A stretch of DNA of 64,000 bases from Filomicrobium insigne (lineage in GTDB: Bacteria; Pseudomonadota; Alphaproteobacteria; Rhizobiales; Hyphomicrobiaceae). The notes below the pieces were generated by a model. It did not search any database, was not told the origin of the DNA, and was given only the letters and a program-made list of their open reading frames with translations. The stretch spans positions 496,001-560,000 of the forward strand of contig NZ_FNJC01000002.1 in the NCBI RefSeq assembly GCF_900104305.1, written 5' to 3'. Positions 22,778 through 32,360 of the stretch are shown here, one piece after another (the stretch's first letter is position 1; every line of letters starts with the position of its first letter). Position numbers and translations under genes: made by a program.

Positions 22778-23088
22778 CGCGATGACCCTGCAGCCTCCCG
22801 CGTCTCATTTGGCAGCGCTGCCAAATGGCTCTCAACGTCAGGCTCCGTGAATTGGTCTTCGCGTGCCGGTGCGAGCCCCATAGCGCGCGCTGCCGGCCCG
22901 ATAACCTCGGGTCTTGCTGCGAGTGCCCGGTCGGCTTTGAGAATTGCAATGTCTTGCCGGATCTTCTCGAGACGCCGCTCTTGCGCCTGAACCTGCTCGG
23001 CAAAATCGCGCGTATCGTAATTGATGGCATACAAACGGAAGGCGCTAATCAGCATAAGCGCCGCTGCGCCAATCATCAAAATACGCAT
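22774..23088 (-). CDS. ftsL: Cell division protein FtsL-like
   Basis: A 104-residue bitopic protein read from ATG 23088, preceded by GAGGG. An N-terminal membrane segment (MRILMIGAAALMLISAF) is followed by a periplasmic coiled coil (FAEQVQAQERRLEKIRQDIAIL), the layout of FtsL, which recruits FtsB/FtsI/FtsW. Similarity is mainly structural, but the position between rsmH and ftsI is diagnostic. The longer frame to 23148 would overlap rsmH. Confidence 0.88.
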   Translation of the reverse strand: MRILMIGAAALMLISAFRLYAINYDTRDFAEQVQAQERRLEKIRQDIAILKADRALAARPEVIGPAARAMGLAPAREDQFTEPDVESHLAALPNETREAAGSSR

Positions 23089-23113
23089 GGCGGTACCCTC
23101 GCCGTTACAAACG

Positions 23114-24184
23114 CTACTTGGCGAGCCCCGGAACGCCGAGATCGGCAAACTCGATTTCCCACGGCTCAGCCGCTGTCCGCACGCCCGCCCTCAAACGCGC
23201 CGATCTGGCACGCGGATTGACCTGCGTTTCACCTTTAGAAGAGGTTAACGGCCGAGGGTTAACAATTCGAAAACTCGGAGCGCGCAATTCGATTGAACTT
23301 TGCGGAATGTGCCGCGAGCCCTGGCCGGACCTGCCGCCACGTGATGCTAAAAATCGTTTAACGATCCGGTCTTCCAGGGAATGAAAGGTTACCAACACGA
23401 GCCTGCCGCCCGGTTTGAGCAAGCGTTCAGCTCCGAAGAGCCCCCTCAGGAGCTGCCCCAGTTCATCGTTCACAAAAATTCTCAGTGCCTGAAACGTGCG
23501 CGTTGCGGGGTGCCGGCCATCGGGCTTACCGCCCCCCAAAACCTTCGCAACCACATCTGCCAGATCGAGGGTGCGCGTGAACGGCTCCTGCACCCGCCGC
23601 GCAACAATTGCCCGCGCGATTGCCCGGGAGCGCCTCTCTTCTCCGTATTGAAAGAGAATGTCCGCAATGCGCGCTTCATCGAACGTGTTGACGACATCCG
23701 CCGCTGACAACCCTTCTTCCGCGAGGCCCTCGCCCGGCGCGCTAAACATGCGCATGTCGAGAGGACCTTCTGATTGGAAAGAAAAGCCGCGCTCGGCTTC
23801 ATCGAGCTGCATGGACGAAACGCCGAGATCAAAAACCACCCCGTCGAACTGGCCCACGAAGCGATCTTGTGTCTCCGGATCTTCTGCCCAATCGAGAAGC
23901 TGGCCAAACGGTGCCAGGCGAAGCTCCAAGGCTCCGCCGCGAGAAGCCACCAGATCAGCTCCGGCCGCTACCGCGGAAGGATCGCGGTCGAACGCCAACA
24001 CTTGGCAATCGGCCGCGTCCAGAATTGCTGAAGTATAGCCGCCGGCCCCAAAGGTGGCGTCGATGTAGCGCTCGCCGCTCTTAGGCTGAAGAGCCTCGAG
24101 GACTTCCGAGAGAAGCACGGGAATGTGCCGATCCCGATTTGGATCGCCCTTTCCCCGCTGGTCCGACCCGCGTCGCGGCGTCAT
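23114..24184 (-). CDS. rsmH: 16S rRNA m4C1402 methyltransferase RsmH (MraW)
   Basis: RsmH methylates N4 of C1402 in 16S rRNA using SAM. It has 356 residues. Motifs include HIPVLLSEVLEAL, IDATFGAGGYTSAIL (SAM-binding motif I), VFDLGVSSMQLDEAERGFSF, and the C-terminal LVTFHSLEDRIVKRF. It overlaps mraZ by four bases (ATGA), as in most bacteria. Confidence 0.97.
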   Translation of the reverse strand: MTPRRGSDQRGKGDPNRDRHIPVLLSEVLEALQPKSGERYIDATFGAGGYTSAILDAADCQVLAFDRDPSAVAAGADLVASRGGALELRLAPFGQLLDWAEDPETQDRFVGQFDGVVFDLGVSSMQLDEAERGFSFQSEGPLDMRMFSAPGEGLAEEGLSAADVVNTFDEARIADILFQYGEERRSRAIARAIVARRVQEPFTRTLDLADVVAKVLGGGKPDGRHPATRTFQALRIFVNDELGQLLRGLFGAERLLKPGGRLVLVTFHSLEDRIVKRFLASRGGRSGQGSRHIPQSSIELRAPSFRIVNPRPLTSSKGETQVNPRARSARLRAGVRTAAEPWEIEFADLGVPGLAK

Positions 24185-24669
24185 TCCCGTGCTCCCTCGT
24201 CCCCGCCGTCGTCTGCCCCTGGCTTGCGCCCGAATAGCTTGCGAGTTTCTCTAACTTTTGCGCGGGCGCGATTGCGCCGCTCTTCGAATTGGCCCGGTTC
24301 CCACATTTGAAACTTCTCGCCAAGACCGACAAAGGCGACGTGGCTCGTGAGGCCCGCGTGCGCCCTAAGCCCCTCAGGAAGGACGATGCGTCCGTCCCCG
24401 TCGATCGAGAGAACCTGGACGTCGCCGTAAAGCGCGACAGATAGCTCGTCCCGCTCATCTGAATAGTCCGGCAGATCCGCGAGCAGACCATCGATCTTCT
24501 TCGCAAGTCTCTCGCCGCCTGCATCGAGTGCCGGAGCATCAAGTGAAGGATAACAGTAGATGCCGCCGGCGTAGCCGTCACGTTCAAGTACTGCGCGGAA
24601 GGGAGCAGGAATCGAGACCCGTCCCTTGCTGTCGATCTTATTGACGAATGTCGAGACAAAACGGTCCAT
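24181..24669 (-). CDS. mraZ: Transcriptional regulator MraZ
   Basis: MraZ is an AbrB-fold DNA-binding protein that in E. coli represses its own dcw operon. It has 162 residues. The two SpoVT/AbrB-like halves carry the SKGRVSIPAPFR and DGRIVLPEGLR motifs (DxxGR signature). It is the first gene of the dcw operon. A phased TGG repeat array that may be its target lies about 185 bp upstream (24843-24886). Confidence 0.96.
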   Translation of the reverse strand: MDRFVSTFVNKIDSKGRVSIPAPFRAVLERDGYAGGIYCYPSLDAPALDAGGERLAKKIDGLLADLPDYSDERDELSVALYGDVQVLSIDGDGRIVLPEGLRAHAGLTSHVAFVGLGEKFQMWEPGQFEERRNRARAKVRETRKLFGRKPGADDGGDEGARE

Positions 24670-25050
24670 CCCCTGATTGCCGACCTCAACCTCGACGCAT
24701 CACTTAAACTCCTGAAGCCACCTCACATGCCCGTCACCGGCCCGCTTGATGACCCGCGCACCGGCCGGAGACCGTGGCGGTCGCGAGTGCCTTGGCCCTC
24801 TCTCAAGGTACGCGCCCTGCCACGGCCCTTGCCCGGTGCGGACGGGCATATATGGGATCACATGGAATTTTATGGGTGTCAATGGTTTCTTAAGCAATTT
24901 ACACGGGCCAAAGCGGGCTATCGCGCTTTCAACCTGAGCGTCGCAGAAAAGCCGCACACTGTTCACGGCAACCGCAAGAATGCTGCAGCCGTTAAGGGCT
25001 TGGCATGAATTCCTCGCGTAAATCGCAATGGGACAGGGAAAGGCTGTTGC
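24670..25050. other. 380-bp intergenic region between mraZ and the divergent hydrolase
   Basis: Control region of the dcw operon. It holds the phased TGG array at 24843-24886 with an embedded minus-strand TTGACA at 24882-24877. That hexamer has no good -10 partner at 16-18 bp, so the exact promoter is not resolved. Short open frames here have no family match. Confidence 0.6.
24843..24886 (+). promoter_or_regulatory. Putative MraZ box array: 10-bp-phased TGG repeats
   Basis: On the plus strand TGGG (24853), TGGA (24863), TGGG (24873) and TGGT (24883) recur every exactly 10 bases, with a CGGG at 24843 in the same phase. MraZ is known to bind direct TGGG repeats with 10-bp spacing upstream of mraZ. 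Here the repeats lie on the strand opposite to the mraZ coding strand. Confidence 0.65.
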
Positions 25051-26010
25051 GTGGCGTTGGGGTTGGGAATGCCGACTACGATGGGGCGCCGGTTCACGGG
25101 GAGCACCCTCGTGAGGTTGGTGTGCATAATTATTTGCGCTGGAATGCTATGGACGGCGCCGGATGCGTCCGCCGGCCCGCGACGATATATGGTCGCGCTA
25201 TCGGTGCCCGGGCAAGAACAGGTGGCCCTATACGCCGAGGAGTATGGCAAAGGTCGTCCGCTGCTGCTGTTACACGGCCTCGGTGCATCCACCTACACGT
25301 GGCGCAATCTCATTCCGAGCCTTGCACAAAAGCATCGCGTCATTGCCATCGACTTGAAGGGCTTTGGCCGCTCGCAAAAACCTTACAATAATGCCTATTC
25401 CATCCATGACCACGCCGCATTGGTGAGCGCCTTCATTCGCAAACGCGGCCTGCGTGATGTCACGCTTATCGGGCATTCCTTCGGCGGCGCAGTCGCTTTG
25501 ATGGTCACGCTGGAATTCAACCGGAAAGACCCCGGCCGCATTCGCGATCTCATCCTCATGAGCGCACCGGCCTACAATCAGCCATCGACTGAGTTTGTCC
25601 GCTTCATGCAAACACCGGTGTTGCCTTACGCAGCGCTAACGCTCATACCGCCAGAACTCTCCATCTGGCTCTCGCTCGACGCGACCGAAGCACAGCACAT
25701 AAGCATGGATGATATCAGCGCGTATGCGGAACCCTTTTATGATCCCGCAGCCCGGCACGCTCTGATCACGACAGCCCGTCAAATAGTCCCTCGAGACCTC
25801 AAACGACTAACCGCACGCTACCCCACAATAAAACAGCGCACTTTGATCATCTGGTGCGATGGAGATACGACCGTCCCGCTCGCAACAGGCAAACATCTCG
25901 CCAAGGCCCTGCCCAACGCGAAACTGCAGGTACTGAACGGCTGCAGCCATGCCCCGCAACATGATCGCCCCCGCGCCGTATGGAACCTGATGCGCCGCTT
26001 TCTCTATTGA
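25051..26010 (+). CDS. Exported alpha/beta hydrolase
   Basis: An alpha/beta hydrolase of 319 residues from GTG 25051 (AGGGAAAGG lies 8 bases upstream); ATGs at 25069 and 25081 are alternatives. The N-terminus looks like a signal peptide or anchor (RLVCIIICAGMLWTAPDASA), so it probably acts outside the cytoplasm. Core motifs are LLLLHGLGAST (oxyanion region), GHSFGG with nucleophile S143, acid in WCDGDTTVP, and the histidine in GCSHAPQ. The substrate cannot be told from sequence; lipase/esterase activity is likely. It is transcribed away from mraZ. Confidence 0.85.
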   Translation: MALGLGMPTTMGRRFTGSTLVRLVCIIICAGMLWTAPDASAGPRRYMVALSVPGQEQVALYAEEYGKGRPLLLLHGLGASTYTWRNLIPSLAQKHRVIAIDLKGFGRSQKPYNNAYSIHDHAALVSAFIRKRGLRDVTLIGHSFGGAVALMVTLEFNRKDPGRIRDLILMSAPAYNQPSTEFVRFMQTPVLPYAALTLIPPELSIWLSLDATEAQHISMDDISAYAEPFYDPAARHALITTARQIVPRDLKRLTARYPTIKQRTLIIWCDGDTTVPLATGKHLAKALPNAKLQVLNGCSHAPQHDRPRAVWNLMRRFLY

Positions 26011-26047
26011 GGCGGCCCGAATAGCTTATCAAGAGGTGAAGATAATT

Positions 26048-26478
<431 letters not shown>

Positions 26479-26509
26479 AAATCACATAAGGGACCGTGAC
26501 GCGGCAACG

Positions 26510-27292
26510 TCAAGACACAATCGGCTCGCCGAGCGCTGCGATCAGGCGCTGTAAAGTAATAAATGTCGATACGTCGACCAGCCCATCGACACGTTCCTGT
26601 CGAAAATGACGTTGAAATGCAGCTACGACCGTTCGGGATTGCTTGTCGCTCTCGCCCGTAACCTCGATCCCATACCCGTAGCGTCTAAGAAGCGTCTGCG
26701 CCTGGGCAATACGATCCGCGTGCGCAGGGTTAGAGACGGCCTCCAAAACGGGCCCGACAGGCTCCGGATCGACCCAATGACCAATTCCAGCACGCGCCAA
26801 TCGCGCCCAATCGAACTTTTCGCCGGGGTCAATCTTCCGTCCCGGCGCAATATCCGAATGCGCCAACACCCGTTCCGGCGGAATGCCATTGCGCCCAATG
26901 ATGTCGGCCGAAAGCGCCTCGACCGCACGCATCTGCGCTTCGGGAAACTCTGGATAGCCGCCGTCATGTCCGGGATTGTGGATCTCAATGCCGATCGACG
27001 CCGAATTAATATCGCAATCGCCCTGCCATGAGCCGACGCCTGCATGCCAGGCCCGTTGCGACTCCGCCACCATCTGCCAGACCGTCCCGTCGGTATCGAT
27101 GACGTAGTGACAGGACACTTTGCTCTCAGGCCGCGAGAGCCAATCGATTGCCCGCGGACATGACGCGAGCCCCGTATAATGCATCAGCAGGATCGAGGCG
27201 CGCACCCCATGGCGGCGCGCCTCGAAGTTCGGTGAAGGATGGATACAGGTAACAAGCGGACTATCGCAATCCGCAAGGCGCAATTCACTCAC
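26510..27292 (-). CDS. N-acetylmuramoyl-L-alanine amidase (Amidase_2) with peptidoglycan-binding domain
   Basis: A 260-residue AmpD/AmiD-type zinc amidase that cleaves the MurNAc-L-Ala bond. The Amidase_2 domain (about 30-160) has zinc ligands H38 (LLMHYTG), H145 (AHSDIAPGRK) and D155 (KIDPGEKFDW), with E103 in GIEIHN as expected for catalysis. A C-terminal peptidoglycan-binding domain follows (about 190-255: RRYGYGIEV, VAAFQRHFR). No signal peptide is seen, so it may be a cytoplasmic anhydro-muropeptide recycling enzyme. It overlaps the upstream J-domain gene by 8 bp and lies just before rnpB. Confidence 0.93.
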   Translation of the reverse strand: MSELRLADCDSPLVTCIHPSPNFEARRHGVRASILLMHYTGLASCPRAIDWLSRPESKVSCHYVIDTDGTVWQMVAESQRAWHAGVGSWQGDCDINSASIGIEIHNPGHDGGYPEFPEAQMRAVEALSADIIGRNGIPPERVLAHSDIAPGRKIDPGEKFDWARLARAGIGHWVDPEPVGPVLEAVSNPAHADRIAQAQTLLRRYGYGIEVTGESDKQSRTVVAAFQRHFRQERVDGLVDVSTFITLQRLIAALGEPIVS

Positions 27293-27992
27293 ACGCCGCC
27301 TCCAGCTCGCGTGCCTTTACGATCGAATCGTAGGCAGCATTGATGGCGGCCAACTTGCGGTCTGCAAGAACAAGAAATTCCTGAGGTACACCCTCGGAAG
27401 CGAGCTTGTCGGGATGCGTCTCGCGCACAAGCGCTCTGTAACGCGCCTTCAAATCCTCGTCGGAAACATCCGGCGCGACACCGAGCACGCTATAGGGCGA
27501 CTGCTCATCACGTACAAACAGGCTCCGGATAGCCAGATACTCACGTTCGCTGAAGGAGAACTTCTCCGCCACAGTACGCAGGAACTGCTCCTCCGCCTTG
27601 TGCAGAACACCGTCGGCAGCAGCGATATTGAAAAGACATTCGAACACATCCCGAAGAAGTGCTCGGTCGTCGGCGAGCATATGCGCGATCCGTTCCGCAT
27701 AGGCGTCATATCCAGCGACGTCGCGCGACGCCAGCTCAAACACCCGCATCACGTTGCGCCGCTCTTCCGGCGGCACATAAAAACAGCGCTCAAAGGCCTG
27801 CGACTCTACGCTGACCGCCACCCCATCCGCCTTTGCCATTTTCGCAGCAAGCCCGACGAGAGCGATCGTGAAGGCAACTTGCTTGCCGCCAGTGGCGGGC
27901 GTCAACCAGGAATCAACGCGGGCCCGCAGCCCTGCCCAAAGACCGCGTAGCCAGCCTGTCCGGCCACCACCAATCAACGTACTCCAGTTCAT
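27285..27992 (-). CDS. TerB/DjlA-like co-chaperone with C-terminal J domain
   Basis: A 235-residue protein with a TerB-like helical domain (about 40-160, AAKMAKADGVAVS and FNIAAADGVLHKAE repeats) and a C-terminal J domain (YSVLGVAPDVSDEDLKARYR, with HPD in THPDKL). This is the DjlA arrangement. DjlA-type proteins stimulate DnaK at the membrane, but no clear transmembrane segment is seen at this N-terminus. It is co-transcribed with the amidase. Confidence 0.9.
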   Translation of the reverse strand: MNWSTLIGGGRTGWLRGLWAGLRARVDSWLTPATGGKQVAFTIALVGLAAKMAKADGVAVSVESQAFERCFYVPPEERRNVMRVFELASRDVAGYDAYAERIAHMLADDRALLRDVFECLFNIAAADGVLHKAEEQFLRTVAEKFSFSEREYLAIRSLFVRDEQSPYSVLGVAPDVSDEDLKARYRALVRETHPDKLASEGVPQEFLVLADRKLAAINAAYDSIVKARELEAACE

Positions 27993-28189
27993 TGCCTGTT
28001 GATAACCCGTTTTCCCAATGCCCTCAAAGTGAACATGTTTCCCTCAGAACAAATGGATGTGAAGCTTTATGTCACAATTTCGCTCTTCGTGATTTGACCG
28101 TGATCGTCTTCAACAATCACCATGCCGGTTAGGAATTATTAAGGGTTCAGCGCAAGCTTGTCTTCCAAGCGTGCGTTGAGTGGAGGGTA

Positions 28190-28342
28190 ATGATGAAGGG
28201 GCTTTTTCTGGCAGTAGCCTTTGCGGCGGTTGTAGCGATCTGGACTCTGAATGCTCGCGCCCAATTTCCAGCCTCAGATTTGAGCACCCCAAAAGGGGAG
28301 ATCACTCAATTCACGACCATCAAGGCGCCCCCTCAACGTTGA
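28190..28342 (+). CDS. Small exported protein, 50 residues
   Basis: Too short for usual gene calls. ATGATG at 28190 is preceded by GGAGGG at ideal spacing. The product has a signal peptide (KGLFLAVAFAAVVAIW, cut after NARA) and a mature part of about 26 residues (QFPASDLSTPKGEITQ and FTTIKAPPQR). The codon use resembles neighbours. No family is recognised and the function is unknown. The stop lies 64 bases before the hydantoinase start. Confidence 0.6.
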   Translation: MMKGLFLAVAFAAVVAIWTLNARAQFPASDLSTPKGEITQFTTIKAPPQR

Positions 28343-28406
28343 CTGTCATACCGTCACCAGCTAGCTGGTCTTCAGCAGATTGGCATGATGGGATGGCGGC
28401 TAGATA

Positions 28407-31400
28407 ATGACGAACACTGCATCGAGCCGCACCTCCAGATGGCAGTTCTGGATTGATCGCGGCGGAACGTTCACAGATATCGTCGCATATGGCCCGGAAG
28501 GCCGGATCGAGACACGCAAAGTCCTCTCCGAAAACCCTGGCGCTTATTCAGACGCAGCACTTGAAGGCGTCCGCCAAATTCTCGGCTTGAGCTCGGAATC
28601 CGCGATTCCCTCCGATCGCATCCGCAGCGTCAAGATGGGAACAACGGTCGCGACAAACGCTCTGTTGGAGCGCAAAGGCGAACCGACAGTATTGGTCATC
28701 TCCGCCGGGCTCGAAGATCATCTCGAAATCGGGTATCAAGCCCGCCCCCAGATTTTCGCCAAATCCATCGTCAAGCCGTCGATGCTGTATGCGCGAGCCA
28801 TCGGCGCGCACGAACGCATCCTCCCTAACGGGTCTGTACTAACCCCACTCAATGAAGAGCGCCTCAAACAAGACCTCACGCAGGCTCGCGAAGACGGTTT
28901 CACCTCCGTCGCCATCGCCTTCATGCACGCATATGCGCATCCAGACCACGAAACCCGAGCCGTAAAAATTGCCCGCGAATTAGGCTTCACCCAGATTTCA
29001 GCGAGTCACGAGGTTTCACCGCTCATCAAGTTCATCGCCCGTGGCGACACCACCGTGGCTGACGCTTATCTGAGCCCAATACTCCGCCGTTACGTAGATC
29101 GCGTGGCCGGCGCCTTGCTATCCGACAACGATGATGACGGCGCCACGTCAGAAGCCTCACGCTTGATGTTCATGGCTTCATCCGGCGGCCTCAAGGCTGC
29201 AGACCGCTTCCAGGGCCGTGACGCCATCTTGTCAGGACCCGCAGGCGGCATCGTCGGCATGGCGGAAACCGCACGACTGGCGGGTTTCGAACACGTCATT
29301 GGTTTCGACATGGGCGGAACCTCGACCGATGTGTCCCACTTTGCCGGCGAATACGAACGTACGTTCGAAACGGAAGTTGCCGGTGTGCGTATGCGCGCAC
29401 CCATGTTGCTGATCCATACCGTCGCGGCAGGCGGCGGCTCGATACTGCATTTCGACGGCCAGCGCTTCCAGGTCGGCCCCGATAGCGCCGGCGCCGATCC
29501 CGGCCCCAAAAGCTATCGCCGCGGCGGCCCCCTCACGGTGACTGATGCCAACGTCATGCTGGGCAAGCTAATCCCGGACCTCTTTCCCGCGATCTTCGGA
29601 CCTGGCCGTAACGAACGACTCGACCACAATGCCGTTAAAGCCGCCTTCACGGCGCTGGCAGACGAAGTAGGCGATGGCCGCTCTCCTGAACAGGTGGCCG
29701 ACGGCTTCATCCGCATCGCCATCGAGAACATGGCGAATGCCGTCAAAAAGATCTCGGTCGAACGCGGCCACGACGTCAGCCGCTACGCGCTCAATTGCTT
29801 CGGCGCTGCTGGAGGCCAACATGCATGCCTCATCGCCGATAATCTCGGGATCGACACCGTCCTCGTTCATCCGCTGTCGGGTCTTTTATCCGCTTACGGC
29901 ATCGGCCTAGCCAAGGTCCGCGCCAGTCGCGAGCAATCATTGGAAAAACTGCTCGAACCAGCCGCCATGCACGATGTCGAAAACATCGCTTGGCGTCTCG
30001 GCAATGACGTCACCGAAGAACTTCTCGATGAAGATGTCGAGCATGATGACATCGCTATTAGCACATTCGCTCATCTGAGATACGAAGGCTCCGACACCTC
30101 TTTCGCGGTGCCGCTCTCCGAACCTGGCATCATGCGCGACGACTTCGAAGCGGCCCACAAACAGCGTTTCGGATTTCTTTCCCCGGAAAAGCGCCTGTTC
30201 ATCGCGGCTATTGAAGTCGAAGCCGTCGGCGGCGGCAACGATCCTGAAACCATAGAAGCAAATGCCGGAACAAACACTGGGACGGCATCGCCGGTGATCA
30301 CACGCAAATCGCGCTTCTTTTCAAATGGCGCGTGGCACGATGCGAACGTCTTCACCCGCGCCGACCTCGCACCCGGCCACCACCTCATTGGCCCCGCAAT
30401 CGTCATCGAACCGCACCAGACAGTCGTCATTGAACCCGGCTGGCGCCTCGATGTCACGGCAAGGTCGCATCTTGTACTTGCGCGCCAGGAAGCCCGCGGT
30501 CGTCAAGCAGCGGATGCGAACGTCGATCCGGTACTCCTTGAGGTGTTCAGCAACCTGTTCATGGCTGTGGCCGAGCAGATGGGAGAAGCTCTCCGCCTGA
30601 CAGCGCAATCCGTGAACATCAAGGAACGTCTCGACTTTTCCTGCGCCGTATTCTCACCCGAAGGCGCACTCGTCGCCAACGCACCGCACGTACCGGTGCA
30701 CCTCGGCTCGATGGATGCCTCCGTCGAAACAGTCATCCGTCGGCAAGGAGCTAACATGCGTCCCGGTGACGTCTATATGTTGAACGCACCTTACGATGGC
30801 GGCACGCACCTACCCGATATCACCGTCATCACGCCGGTGTTCGACGACGCGGGTTCCGAAATCTTGTTCTTTGTTGCAAGCCGGGGCCACCATGAGGACA
30901 TCGGTGGCCTATCCCCCGGTTCCATGACCCCACGCGCCAAGACAATTGAGGAAGAAGGCGTGCTGATCGACTGCGTAAAGCTTGTTGACGATGGCCGCTT
31001 CCTCGAAGCCGAAGTCATGGCGCTCCTGACGGAAGCCAAGTATCCAGCCCGCCGGCCCGACAAAAATATCGCCGATCTGAAAGCACAAATTGCCGCCAAC
31101 GCCCGTGGGGCCGCCGAGATCGGAAAACTGCTCGCCCTCTACGGTCGCGAAGTTGTCCAGGCCTATATGGGTCACGTGCAGGACAATGCGGAGGAAAGCA
31201 TCCGCCGCCTGATTTCACGACTAAGCGACGGGCACCACCGGGTCGAAACAGATTCTGGTTCTGTCGTAGAGGTGACAATTAAAATCAATCGCGAAGCGCG
31301 CGAAGCCACAATCGACTTCACCGGCACATCTCCCGCACGCGATGATAATTTTAATGCCCCCGAACCCGTGACACGGGCTGCTGTTCTCTATGCCTTCCGC

Positions 31401-32060
31401 GTTATGGTCGATGAGCCCATACCTCTGAATGCAGGCTGCTTACGGCCGTTGAAAATTGTTGTACCGGAAGGCTCCATGTTGAAGCCGCGCTATCCGGCCG
31501 CCGTCGTTGCAGGCAACGTAGAGACCAGTCAGGTCGTAACCAATTGCCTGTTCGCGGCCTTACGCGGTTTGGGATCTTCGCAAGGCACAATGAACAACCT
31601 AACCTTCGGTGACGAAAATCGTCAGTACTACGAAACCATCTGTTCTGGCGCCCCAGCAGGACCTGATTTCGATGGAGCCGCCGCTGTCCAGGTCCACATG
31701 ACCAATACACGGTTGACCGATCCGGAAATTCTGGAACTACGCTATCCAGTCGTTCTTGAAGAGTTTTCAATCCGGCGCGGATCTGGAGGTGTTGGACGCC
31801 ATCGCGCCGGCGATGGCACTCGCCGTGTGATCCGTTTTCTAGAATCAATGCACAGCGCAATCTTGTCGGGCTACCGTCGCGTGCACCCGTTCGGTCTTGA
31901 AGGAGGTGAACCCGGCCAGATCGGCGCAAATAGCGTGCGACGAGTCGACGGAAACATCGAACATCTTAAGGGATGTGACGAAGCGGCTCTGAACCCCGGT
32001 GACGCCATCATCATTGAAACGCCAACAGGCGGTGGCTTCGGCCCGGCGAGCAGCGCTTGA
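28407..32060 (+). CDS. Fused hydantoinase/5-oxoprolinase (HyuA-HyuB)
   Basis: A 1217-residue single-chain enzyme of the ATP-dependent hydantoinase/5-oxoprolinase family. The HyuA half (about 1-690) carries [15 protein letters not shown] near the N-terminus and the actin-like phosphate motif [11 protein letters not shown]. The HyuB half (about 710-1217) starts near [20 protein letters not shown] and has [13 protein letters not shown] and HVPVHLGSM. The family opens 5-oxoproline (to glutamate) or hydantoins with ATP. The full-length fusion and its size match ATP-hydrolysing 5-oxoprolinase, but the substrate is not proven. It stands as a single gene. Confidence 0.93.
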   Translation: MTNTASSRTSRWQFWIDRGGTFTDIVAYGPEGRIETRKVLSENPGAYSDAALEGVRQILGLSSESAIPSDRIRSVKMGTTVATNALLERKGEPTVLVISAGLEDHLEIGYQARPQIFAKSIVKPSMLYARAIGAHERILPNGSVLTPLNEERLKQDLTQAREDGFTSVAIAFMHAYAHPDHETRAVKIARELGFTQISASHEVSPLIKFIARGDTTVADAYLSPILRRYVDRVAGALLSDNDDDGATSEASRLMFMASSGGLKAADRFQGRDAILSGPAGGIVGMAETARLAGFEHVIGFDMGGTSTDVSHFAGEYERTFETEVAGVRMRAPMLLIHTVAAGGGSILHFDGQRFQVGPDSAGADPGPKSYRRGGPLTVTDANVMLGKLIPDLFPAIFGPGRNERLDHNAVKAAFTALADEVGDGRSPEQVADGFIRIAIENMANAVKKISVERGHDVSRYALNCFGAAGGQHACLIADNLGIDTVLVHPLSGLLSAYGIGLAKVRASREQSLEKLLEPAAMHDVENIAWRLGNDVTEELLDEDVEHDDIAISTFAHLRYEGSDTSFAVPLSEPGIMRDDFEAAHKQRFGFLSPEKRLFIAAIEVEAVGGGNDPETIEANAGTNTGTASPVITRKSRFFSNGAWHDANVFTRADLAPGHHLIGPAIVIEPHQTVVIEPGWRLDVTARSHLVLARQEARGRQAADANVDPVLLEVFSNLFMAVAEQMGEALRLTAQSVNIKERLDFSCAVFSPEGALVANAPHVPVHLGSMDASVETVIRRQGANMRPGDVYMLNAPYDGGTHLPDITVITPVFDDAGSEILFFVASRGHHEDIGGLSPGSMTPRAKTIEEEGVLIDCVKLVDDGRFLEAEVMALLTEAKYPARRPDKNIADLKAQIAANARGAAEIGKLLALYGREVVQAYMGHVQDNAEESIRRLISRLSDGHHRVETDSGSVVEVTIKINREAREATIDFTGTSPARDDNFNAPEPVTRAAVLYAFRVMVDEPIPLNAGCLRPLKIVVPEGSMLKPRYPAAVVAGNVETSQVVTNCLFAALRGLGSSQGTMNNLTFGDENRQYYETICSGAPAGPDFDGAAAVQVHMTNTRLTDPEILELRYPVVLEEFSIRRGSGGVGRHRAGDGTRRVIRFLESMHSAILSGYRRVHPFGLEGGEPGQIGANSVRRVDGNIEHLKGCDEAALNPGDAIIIETPTGGGFGPASSA

Positions 32061-32356
32061 CATCCTGACTTGCATGTCCTCTTCAACCCAAGCGCGGCAA
32101 TAGATTGTTAACCTTCCTCTTGACGGGCGCTTTACCAATATCCGAGACACTGCACGGGGCGCGCCGGATGCAAGTTAAACCGTCGCCAATGGGCAACTTC
32201 CCCTCATCAGATATGGCTTTAGGGGGCAAACGCTTTGCCGGAGATCGAGCAGCGGATAGAAAACATGCTTGATATCAGCGGCGTAAACCACGCTATTGAC
32301 GTTCAGCAAACGGACCTCGCAGGTTCTGGGCCGTTGCGCCGATATGGGGTCCTGAT
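32061..32356 (+). other. Gap between hydantoinase and trkH
   Basis: About 296 bp. It holds a possible 41-codon reading frame (32235-32360) that overlaps the trkH start. No terminator with a T-run is visible. Confidence 0.4.
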
Positions 32357-32360
32357 TTGA
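32235..32360 (+). CDS. Possible short coupled reading frame upstream of trkH
   Basis: A TTG-started frame of 41 codons (LPEIEQRIENMLDISGVNHA, ending GPLRRYGVLI) with codon use like real genes. Its TGA overlaps the TTG start of trkH. An internal ATG (residue 11) is a second possible start. It could be a translational leader or chance; no family match. Confidence 0.22.
   Translation: MPEIEQRIENMLDISGVNHAIDVQQTDLAGSGPLRRYGVLI

Noticed and set aside
23243-23265. Two GTTAAC half-sites resembling a CtrA target
   Set aside because: The half-sites are 10 bp apart instead of 7 and lie inside rsmH coding sequence.
28126-28145. TTAG/TTAA pattern resembling a CtrA site upstream of the small exported protein
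   Set aside because: Spacing and second half do not match TTAA-N7-TTAA.
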